A stretch of DNA of 22,179 nt from VFHP01 sp964443385 (lineage in GTDB: Bacteria; Chloroflexota; Dehalococcoidia; Lucifugimonadales; UBA2985), in the NCBI GenBank assembly GCA_964443385.1, contig CAYUCO010000080.1, positions 1 through 22,179 on the forward strand, read 5' to 3'. The position numbers and the translations under genes were made by a program. The first letter of the stretch is position 1. Each line of letters begins with the position of its first letter. The notes beneath the pieces were generated by a model, which saw nothing but the letters and a program-made list of their open reading frames with translations, had not been told where the DNA came from and searched no databases. Positions 16,283 through 22,179 of this stretch are shown in pieces.

Positions 16283-17381
16283 ATGCAAGACTTGAATGCC
16301 CGGTCGCAAGAGTTAGTGGATCGTATTTCTGATATTATGGTGCGACTTTGACGTATCTGGAAAGCAATCCAAAATATCAGATATTGAAATACGTGCAAGT
16401 AATCCAAGCTTTTGGGATGACTCCAAGCTAGCCCAATCTATAATGATGGAACTTTCTGACTTGAAGCAAGTGGTTCAAGTTTGGGCTGGCCTGGCGGACA
16501 GATCTAATAACCTAAGAGAACTAGTACAATTGGCACTAGACGAAGAAGATGATTCACTTGTAGATTCTCTAACCTCAGACATTAATGACGTTGAGCAAGA
16601 ATTATCCGATAAGGAATTTGATTTACTCCTGTCAGGGCCAAATGACGAGAGAAGTGCTATATTGGCAGTCCATGCAGGTGCAGGAGGCACCGAGTCTCAA
16701 GACTGGGCTCAAATGCTTCTCAGAATGTATTTGAGATGGGCTGAGAGGGCAAAATATAGCGCTAGTATTATAGATGCGTCACCTGGAGACGAAGCCGGTA
16801 TTAAGAGTGCTTACATAAACGTTGAAGGTAAATATGCTTATGGCTATCTAAGAGCCGATCGAGGTGTACACAGACTGGTACGTATATCACCTTTCGATTC
16901 TGATCATGCACGGCATACTTCATTTGCTTTGATAGAGGTCTTACCAGAAGCTGATGATAAAATTGATATCGTCATAAACCCGGATGATATAAGAGTAGAT
17001 GTTTTCAAAGCTAGTGGACACGGAGGGCAATCTGTACAGAAAAATTCCACGGCAATCAGGATAACTCATAATCCAACTGGTATTGTAGTTAGTTGTCAAA
17101 ACGAACGTTCCCAATTCCAAAACAAGGAATACGCCATGAAAGTTCTTAGGGCAAGGCTTATGGAACTTGAATCAAAGAAAAGGGATGATGAACAGGCTAA
17201 ATTAAAAGGCGAACATGTCGCCGCAGGGTGGGGTAATCAAATACGAAGCTATGTTTTACACCCGTACAAAATGGTAAAGGATCATCGAAGTGGTTATGAA
17301 ACATCTGATACTGCTGGTGTATTGGATGGAGAGCTAACTCCATTATTAAGGGCCTATCTTAAGGCTTCTATAGTTGATTAA
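16283..17381 (+). CDS. prfB: Peptide chain release factor 2 with programmed +1 frameshift
   Basis: Releases finished proteins at UGA and UAA. Translation starts at ATG 16283 (GGGAG upstream), runs 22 codons to an in-frame TGA at 16349-16351, and must shift +1 there to continue with GAC at 16350 in the frame ending at 17381. The joined protein has about 365 residues, the usual RF2 length. After the shift it reads DVSGKQSKISDIE...FWDD, the expected RF2 N-terminal coiled coil. The codon-reading tripeptide SPF (in RISPFDSD) marks RF2 rather than RF1, and SGHGGQSVQK holds the GGQ motif for ester hydrolysis. The frameshift makes the gene self-regulating: low RF2 slows reading of TGA and favours the shift. 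An annotation starting only at 16443 would be truncated. Confidence 0.96.
16341..16352 (+). promoter_or_regulatory. RF2 programmed frameshift site
   Basis: CTT-TGA-C at 16346-16352, the slippery heptanucleotide used by prfB in most bacteria. The preceding TGGTG, one codon upstream (16338-16342), can act as the Shine-Dalgarno-like stimulator, although it is weaker than the AGGGGG of E. coli. Confidence 0.93.
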
Positions 17382-17410
17382 TGGATTGATTATTGATAAT
17401 TAGGGTTTTA

Positions 17411-17423
17411 GGCAGATACTGCC
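17411..17423. terminator. Weak hairpin between prfB and the convergent gene
   Basis: GGCAG-ATA-CTGCC, a perfect five-base-pair stem with a three-base loop, followed on the plus strand by AATTATTTTA. It lies about 30 bases after the prfB stop. The stem is short and the T run broken, so termination would be modest. Confidence 0.4.
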
Positions 17424-17478
17424 AATTATTTTAGAGATACAGGATATGGTGCAGATATTATGTGAAAAGCATGACTAA

Positions 17479-18078
17479 TTAGTCTAGTTTGTTTTTGATA
17501 TGCCAAAACCTATGTAAAGATGTAGTTGTAGACAAAACAGAAATTATAACCAGTGCGACTATAACTTGATTAAACAAAAACCCAAAGGTCATAACTAGTA
17601 TCCTTTCAGGTCTGGTCATAAAGCCAACCTTACAGTCCACACCTAAACCTTCACCTCGTGCTCTTAGATAGCTGACCATAAATGAGCTGACAACAGATAC
17701 GTATATCAAAAATATTATGTAAGTCTCTGTGTGATGATTCGAGTAGTAAATCAATAAACCAAAAAATATAAGAGCTTCAGATAGCCTGTCTACGTAAGAG
17801 TCTAGTAACGCTCCCGATTTCGTGACTTTATTTTGCATTCTAGCTAGTGCGCCATCAACCATGTCTAATGAGCTAGCGATAGCAAGTAGAATGCCAGATT
17901 GGAAGAAGTTTCCAACGATGATTTGATGAGATGTAACTATATTAAGTATTAGCCCAAGTATGGTTATTTTATTAGGGGAGAAGCCAAGCAAATTAAAAAG
18001 TCGTGCAATTGGCCTTTCTATATAGTTTGAAAGAAAGGACCTACTAAGTTCTCTATATTCTTGCCAGGACTTCAACAT
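17479..18078 (-). CDS. CDP-alcohol phosphatidyltransferase, probable phosphatidylinositol(-phosphate) synthase
   Basis: Transfers a phosphatidyl group from CDP-diacylglycerol to an alcohol in the membrane. The 199-residue protein has about six hydrophobic segments and the complete family motif D72-x2-D75-G-x2-A79-R80-x8-G89-x3-D93-x3-D97, whose aspartates bind the metal ions. The motif fits phosphatidylinositol-phosphate, phosphatidylglycerophosphate and other synthases. The choice of inositol phosphate rests on the neighbours: a PimA-like mannosyltransferase and inositol-phosphate synthase lie upstream on the same strand. The MTRPERIL stretch late in the protein resembles the Arg-rich region of inositol-specific members. 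The start ATG has no clear ribosome-binding site; AT-rich DNA precedes it. Confidence 0.85.
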   Translation of the reverse strand: MLKSWQEYRELSRSFLSNYIERPIARLFNLLGFSPNKITILGLILNIVTSHQIIVGNFFQSGILLAIASSLDMVDGALARMQNKVTKSGALLDSYVDRLSEALIFFGLLIYYSNHHTETYIIFLIYVSVVSSFMVSYLRARGEGLGVDCKVGFMTRPERILVMTFGFLFNQVIVALVIISVLSTTTSLHRFWHIKNKLD

Positions 18079-18090
18079 AGTTTATTAAAA

Positions 18091-18113
18091 TAAAAAATAC
18101 TAGGTTCGTAGTA
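18091..18113 (-). terminator. AT-rich hairpin with T run between pimA-like gene and the transferase
   Basis: On the minus strand TACTA-CGAACC-TAGTA (plus 18098-18113), followed by TTTTTTATTTT. The layout is that of an intrinsic terminator or attenuator just after the pimA-like stop, but the five-base-pair stem has only one G-C pair, so it may be weak or accidental. Confidence 0.3.
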
Positions 18114-18115
18114 CT

Positions 18116-19255
18116 CTAAGTAATATTGCCATTTCTGAATTTATTTTTATAGGATAAATCATAGTAATTCAAGATTTTTTCGGTTACGACTGACCAATCA
18201 TACTTTGGTGCCTTCAAGGATCCATTGGTACCAAGCTTTTCTCTTAGGGATGAATCTTCTATTAGACTCATCAAGGCTTCTGCAAGTGCTTCTTCATCTT
18301 TCGGTGGAACCAAGAGGCCTTCATCTCCATTGGACATTACCGAAGAATATCCCTCTATATTAGAGGCGACTATTGGTTTACCAGATGCCATTGCTTCCAA
18401 TAATACAATACCGAAACTTTCGCCACTGGTTGCCGGTGAACAAAATATATCTGCTGCTTGATAATATCTAGGTAGGTCTTCCGAAGACACTCCACCCACG
18501 AAGACTACGTCTTCTATACTGCGTTCAGCAATTAACCTGTAACATTCAGGTTCTGGGTTTCCTGGTCCAACTACTATCAGTCGCGTATTTGGATATTGCC
18601 ATTTGAGTTTACTGTACGCACCTAATAAATATTTTAATCCTTTACGCTTTTCCATTCTACCTACAAACAATATATTTGTTTTGCCGTCTTGGTAATCTTC
18701 TATCTTTCCTTTAGGATTCGCAAATCTATTAAAATCTATGCCGTTTGGTATAACTTCGTAGTTGCCAGGGAAATGTTTGCTCACAAAATCTAAAGCTGGT
18801 TTTGATACAGCAATTCTACCATCCAGTTTGTCATACCATGTTTTAAGCAAATACTTAGTGAAAAAATAAGTTTTACTGCTACCATGGAATGCATGAAAAG
18901 TTCCGACATTAACCGATTGAGATAGATGTAAAATAAATAAAGGTATTATGGGAGCGAGCGGTTCGTGTAAATGTATAACATCGAACCCCTCCTGCTTAAG
19001 TAACTCCTTGATTCTGGGGCGTAACCACACCGATAAGGATATACGAGCGGTGGATCCACCTGTAGGTACTGGCACTGATCTACCCAATGGTATCAACCCT
19101 GCATTACTAGAAAAGTTTGGTGGAGGACCTGACAGAGGGGCAATGATTCTAACTTGGTGTCCAGATTTTTCCAGACCATTTTTCAGATGATAAATATGTG
19201 CCATAACCCCCCCGGGATAAGCGTAGTCGTAGGGGGAAACTAGGCCGATTTTCAT
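18116..19255 (-). CDS. pimA: GT4 glycosyltransferase, PimA-like phosphatidylinositol mannosyltransferase
   Basis: Probably adds the first mannose from GDP-mannose to phosphatidylinositol on the cytoplasmic face of the membrane. The 379-residue GT-B protein follows actinobacterial PimA through its length: SPYDYAYPGGVMAH at the N-terminus (about 7-20), VIHLHEPLAP (94-103), GTFHAF with His121 (PimA His118 equivalent), IPNGIDFNRF, FVGRMEKRKG with Arg200 and Lys205 (donor phosphate binding), SGESFGIVLLEAMASG with Glu279 and Glu287, and a C-terminal YDWSVV. No signal peptide or transmembrane segment is visible, as in PimA. It lies between ino1 (34 bases upstream) and the phosphatidyltransferase. 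Other GT4 substrates remain possible; the context favours phosphatidylinositol. Confidence 0.85.
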   Translation of the reverse strand: MKIGLVSPYDYAYPGGVMAHIYHLKNGLEKSGHQVRIIAPLSGPPPNFSSNAGLIPLGRSVPVPTGGSTARISLSVWLRPRIKELLKQEGFDVIHLHEPLAPIIPLFILHLSQSVNVGTFHAFHGSSKTYFFTKYLLKTWYDKLDGRIAVSKPALDFVSKHFPGNYEVIPNGIDFNRFANPKGKIEDYQDGKTNILFVGRMEKRKGLKYLLGAYSKLKWQYPNTRLIVVGPGNPEPECYRLIAERSIEDVVFVGGVSSEDLPRYYQAADIFCSPATSGESFGIVLLEAMASGKPIVASNIEGYSSVMSNGDEGLLVPPKDEEALAEALMSLIEDSSLREKLGTNGSLKAPKYDWSVVTEKILNYYDLSYKNKFRNGNIT

Positions 19256-19257
19256 TT

Positions 19258-19268
19258 GGGGTTACCCC
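19258..19268. repeat. GGGGTTACCCC palindrome before the pimA-like start
   Basis: A perfect 5+1+5 inverted repeat two bases upstream of the ATG, overlapping the ribosome-binding region on the minus strand (GGGGT). It could hide the ribosome-binding site in a small hairpin or be chance. Confidence 0.35.
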
Positions 19269-19289
19269 GATTCCAGAAGTTAGAGCTTA

Positions 19290-20360
19290 TTAGTTTTGAT
19301 CCACAAAGTTTTCAACCATCTGGCGAGCTTCATCGTCAGAATATTGTATTGGAGGTGATTTCATGAAATAGGCAGAAGGACCGGTCAAGTTACCTCCAAC
19401 TCCCCTATCGAGTGCTATTTTGCAACATCTTACAGCGTCTACTACTACTCCAGCGGAGTTAGGGCTATCCCATACTTCCAATTTCAGTTCTAAGTTTATG
19501 GGTACGTCGCCAAAGGTGCGACCCTCCATACGTATGTGACAAAACTTTCTATCTTCTAGCCATGGAACATAGTCACTAGGGCCTACGTGCACGTTATCGG
19601 CACCTAGATCGTAATCTAATTGAGAAGTAACTGCATTGGTTTTTGAGATTTTTTTGGATTCTAGTCTTTCTCGTTCTAACATGTTGTAAAAGTCGGTGTT
19701 ACCACCGAAGTTTAGCTGATAAGTTCTTTCTAATTTAACTCCTCTTTCTCTCATCAATCTCGTTAAGACTCTATGTGTTATGGTTGCTCCGAATTGGGAT
19801 TTTATATCGTCACCAATTATGGGGAGATTCTTGTCTTGAAATCGTTTTTGCCAATAGTCTTCTCTGCCAATAAAAACCGGTATACAATTTACAAATCCAC
19901 AGCCAGCAGCCAATACTTGTTCCACGTACCATTTTGTGGCTTCTTCGCTGCCAACTGGTAAGTAGTTGATTACCACATCTACTTTTCTTTCCTTTAAAAT
20001 GTTCACTATATCTGCAGTAGAGCTGGAATCCTTGACAATAACTTGAGATAGGTATTTACCAAGCCCATCATGTGTCATGCCTCTCTCTACTGGGACGTTC
20101 ATGTTTGGAACGTCTGTGAATTTGACTGTATTATTTGGGGAGGTGAATATGGCCTCTGATAGATCTTTTCCGACTTTGTTGTTATCTATATCAAAAGCTG
20201 CCACAAAGTTTATGTCGGATATGTGATATCCGCCCAAGGTTGGATTCATAAGCCCGGGGATGAATTCATCCTCCGCAGTTTCCTGGTATTTATAAACTCC
20301 CTGTACTAGGGAAGAGGCACAGTTGCCTGCTCCTATTATAGCTACATTGATTTTTGACAA
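19290..20360 (-). CDS. ino1: Inositol-3-phosphate synthase (actinobacterial type)
   Basis: Converts glucose 6-phosphate to 1D-myo-inositol 3-phosphate with bound NAD+, the committed step to inositol lipids. The 356-residue protein is the short prokaryotic form (Mycobacterium has 367). The NAD-binding GAGNCAS is at 10-16. GDDIKSQFGAT at 183-193, NFGGNTDFYNM at 217-227 and SKKISKTNAV at 235-244 hold the catalytic lysines and substrate pocket, and VHVGPSDYVPWL follows. The start codon is TTG, supported by GAGAGGT eight bases upstream and by the Rossmann fold beginning at residue 4. It is the first gene of the ino1-pimA-transferase run. Confidence 0.96.
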   Translation of the reverse strand: MSKINVAIIGAGNCASSLVQGVYKYQETAEDEFIPGLMNPTLGGYHISDINFVAAFDIDNNKVGKDLSEAIFTSPNNTVKFTDVPNMNVPVERGMTHDGLGKYLSQVIVKDSSSTADIVNILKERKVDVVINYLPVGSEEATKWYVEQVLAAGCGFVNCIPVFIGREDYWQKRFQDKNLPIIGDDIKSQFGATITHRVLTRLMRERGVKLERTYQLNFGGNTDFYNMLERERLESKKISKTNAVTSQLDYDLGADNVHVGPSDYVPWLEDRKFCHIRMEGRTFGDVPINLELKLEVWDSPNSAGVVVDAVRCCKIALDRGVGGNLTGPSAYFMKSPPIQYSDDEARQMVENFVDQN

Positions 20361-20480
20361 ATTACCATACCTCTCACACTATAATATATAGCGTTACATC
20401 TTTATAACGATCAGCATATTAGCAGTTTTCCATATCATCTACAAGCCGATAACAGAAATAAGTGCTGAGTCAAATGTGAA

Positions 20481-20846
20481 TTAGTCTCCTTTTTCTATCC
20501 TACGTTGTCCCATTATCTCCATTATTGTCCCTAAAATTATAGGGAAGCAGCCCATCATGATTATGTTTAAAGAATTACCTTCCACTTTCGGAACCAGTAT
20601 CCATCCCAAACCCATTCCTATCACCACGCCGTTCCAGAAAGCTGACCATCGATGATTTCTCGTTTTAGGATTCGCATTTTCGGGTAGACGACGTCTGGCT
20701 ATAACTTCCATCGTAATACCCAGAAACAGAGGGAATAGCCCCAATGGTATACCCCATAATAACCAAGCCAAACCCCAGCCACTGGCGCAACCCATCCAAA
20801 GTCCAGACCATCTGTTGCGCTTCATTGGTCCAGTTGAATCTTGCAT
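20481..20846 (-). CDS. Four-helix membrane protein with tandem duplication, unknown function
   Basis: A 121-residue protein that I do not recognise. It consists of two similar halves, residues 12-53 and 66-116, each beginning RWS-x2-W-x-G and containing G-x-GL-x-W-x-L, then a second hydrophobic helix ending LG-x2-ME followed shortly by RR. Each half should form a two-helix hairpin, giving four transmembrane helices. Starts at 20846 or at the Met eight residues in (20825), directly before the first repeat, are both possible; neither has a good ribosome-binding site. The gene begins eight bases behind the rpsT stop, so it is probably co-transcribed. Confidence 0.75.
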   Translation of the reverse strand: MQDSTGPMKRNRWSGLWMGCASGWGLAWLLWGIPLGLFPLFLGITMEVIARRRLPENANPKTRNHRWSAFWNGVVIGMGLGWILVPKVEGNSLNIIMMGCFPIILGTIMEIMGQRRIEKGD

Positions 20847-20854
20847 AATAGTTA

Positions 20855-21112
20855 CTATTGGGATTGAAGTTTGTTGAGTTTGGATACCAAGCGAGACTTT
20901 CGTCTTGCGGCATTATTTTTGTGTATAACCCCTTTTGTTGCAGCTTTGTCCAGCTGGTGTAGGGCATCTTTAGTTGCTTCTACGGAGGTTTCAATGTCAC
21001 CTTGTTCGATTAGGGACTCTGCCTTCTTGATCAGCGTTCGTGTAGAGGCCACAACTGGTTTATTTCTTAAACTTTTTCTTTCCGAAACTCTGGCCGATTT
21101 GTCACTAGGCAA
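20855..21112 (-). CDS. rpsT: 30S ribosomal protein S20
   Basis: Primary 16S rRNA-binding protein of the small subunit. The 85 residues are helical and basic with the S20 pattern: SARVSERKSLRNKPVVASTRTL at the N-terminal side, and HQLDKAATKGVIHKNNAARRKSRL toward the C-terminus. The start is TTG with a full AGGAGGTG ribosome-binding site five bases upstream, the best in the window. Weak start codons on rpsT are known from other bacteria, where they serve autoregulation. It lies 14 bases behind rel. Confidence 0.95.
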   Translation of the reverse strand: MPSDKSARVSERKSLRNKPVVASTRTLIKKAESLIEQGDIETSVEATKDALHQLDKAATKGVIHKNNAARRKSRLVSKLNKLQSQ

Positions 21113-21126
21113 ATCTGCACCTCCTT

Positions 21127-22179
21127 TTATCCTGTCGATACTTTCTTGTTCTCAGCATTTTCTCCCCTAGAATTACTACGGGTTACTGAGTATACAGCTT
21201 CTATTGCTTCGAGTCTAGAAAACAATCTGCTTAACTGGCTTACTCCTTCGGTATGTATGGTTAGATATATCGAGCAACTGCTGTATTCGTGTTCTGTGGT
21301 GGTCACAGAAGCTATATTAATTTTTTCTTGAGAAACCATGTTTGTTATGTCCCGTAACAACCCGACTCGATCCCAAGCTTCTATTCTTAATCTTACGGGG
21401 TATCTTTTGACATTATTAGCCCACCCTACTTCAATGATTCTTTCCGTTTCTGTTTCATTAGTTATGTTTGGGCAATTAGATTTGTGGACAGAAACTCCTC
21501 TTCCTCTCGTTATATAACCAGATATTTTGTCACCAGGTATCGGGCTACAACATTGAGATACTCGTGTCAGGAGATCTCCAACTCCAAGCACTTCTATACC
21601 AGATGAGGGCCACGTTATTATGGGGTTTTCCGCTACTTCTTCAACCGTTTTTATGTCATTAGAAGTTAGGCGTGTTGCCAATTGGTACGAACTTAAACTC
21701 CCGTTTCCGAGTGACAAAAGCAGGTCAACAGAAGAATCAAATTTTAAGAGTTTAGTTATTTCCTCTTCGTCCATTTTCATGTTTAATCTTCTCATTTCCT
21801 TGGCAAGGATATCCTTCCCTCTTTGGACGTTAGCATCCCTCTCTTGCCTCCTGAACCAATAGCGTATCTTGGATCTGGCGTTCGCGGTATTGGTATATCC
21901 TAAGTTTGTGTTTAACCAATCTAAACTAGGCCCTCTACTGGTTTTGTTTCTTATTATTTCTACAGTGTCTCCGTTATTGAGGATGGTGTACAGTGGAACC
22001 AGTTTTCCGTTAACTTTGGACCCAATACATCTATGGCCAAGATCTGTGTGTACGTGATATGCAAAATCTATTGGAGTACTTGTGGCCGGCAACGCTAGCA
22101 CATCACCTCTCGGGCTATATACGAAAACTTGATCTTGGAATATATCTGTCTTTACTGACTCCATAAATTCATCTGTTCC
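21127..22179 (-). CDS. rel: RelA/SpoT-type (p)ppGpp enzyme, C-terminal part only
   Basis: Stringent-response enzyme; only the regulatory half is in the window and the frame is open at the right edge, with GTDEF visible before the Met at 22164. In order: the end of the linker after the synthetase domain (FMESVKTDIFQDQ); the TGS domain beginning VFVYSPRGDVLALP and including YHVHTDLGHRC; a helical region; the RIS/zinc-finger domain with VSQCCSPIPGD and VHKSNCPN, whose Cys-Cys, His and Cys match family ligands; and a C-terminal ACT domain from about RYPVRLRIEAWDRVGLL. Whether the missing hydrolase and synthetase domains are both active cannot be seen. rpsT follows at 14 bases, a link to ribosome supply. 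Confidence 0.93.
   Translation of the reverse strand, partial: GTDEFMESVKTDIFQDQVFVYSPRGDVLALPATSTPIDFAYHVHTDLGHRCIGSKVNGKLVPLYTILNNGDTVEIIRNKTSRGPSLDWLNTNLGYTNTANARSKIRYWFRRQERDANVQRGKDILAKEMRRLNMKMDEEEITKLLKFDSSVDLLLSLGNGSLSSYQLATRLTSNDIKTVEEVAENPIITWPSSGIEVLGVGDLLTRVSQCCSPIPGDKISGYITRGRGVSVHKSNCPNITNETETERIIEVGWANNVKRYPVRLRIEAWDRVGLLRDITNMVSQEKINIASVTTTEHEYSSCSIYLTIHTEGVSQLSRLFSRLEAIEAVYSVTRSNSRGENAENKKVSTG

Noticed and set aside
20093..20113. GACGTTC-N7-GAACGTC inverted repeat within ino1
   Set aside because: The half-sites are reversed relative to a LexA box and it encodes ordinary ino1 residues, so it is probably chance.
20665..20967. 100-residue minus-strand frame across rpsT and the membrane-protein gene
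   Set aside because: It overlaps two better-supported genes in another frame and has no family pattern.

Overview
The window looks like a stretch of core chromosome from an AT-rich bacterium (roughly 40% GC by eye, with AGA/AGG as the main arginine codons). The best guess is Chloroflexota, class Dehalococcoidia or a SAR202-like relative. This rests on protein style (the two-half nitrite/sulfite reductase, DUF177-rpmF-fabD order, DUF1015, an actinobacterial-type Ino1 with a PimA-like enzyme) and a Gram-positive-type LexA box. It is an inference, not a database result. About 20 genes are packed closely. No stretch of more than 300 bases lacks a gene, and I see no tRNA, rRNA, CRISPR array or insertion sequence. 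Both ends cut through genes.

Left part (1-4900): the 3' part of a ferredoxin-type nitrite/sulfite reductase, a convergent small membrane protein, then a co-directional block DUF177 (yceD) - rpmF - fabD - nusB - acpP. The block is driven by a perfect consensus sigma-70 promoter (TTGACA-17-TATAAT) that has a 13-bp palindrome between the two hexamers. It joins ribosome assembly, transcription antitermination and fatty-acid synthesis.

Middle (4985-11955, all minus strand): DUF1015 -> ligA -> pth, then lexA -> EVE-domain protein -> proS. lexA has a clean GAAC-N4-GTTC operator just downstream of its promoter, so the SOS repressor very probably controls itself and perhaps the genes behind it.

Right-middle (12000-17400): pcrA/uvrD helicase on the plus strand, divergent from DUF1015. 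The shared promoter region holds a 10-bp inverted repeat, one arm at each -35 position. Next come thrS (minus; without the N-terminal TGS domain) and, divergent from it, prfB with the classical CTT-TGA-C programmed +1 frameshift.

Right part (17479-22179, minus strand): the 3' part of rel (RelA/SpoT), rpsT and an internally duplicated membrane protein, followed by ino1 -> pimA-like -> CDP-alcohol phosphatidyltransferase. The last three together would make inositol phosphate, couple it to CDP-diacylglycerol, and mannosylate the resulting phosphatidylinositol. This is a compact phosphatidylinositol-mannoside module of the kind known from actinobacteria, and it is the most interesting biology here. 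Five genes appear to start with TTG (fabD, nusB, ligA, ino1, rpsT) and acpP with GTG.
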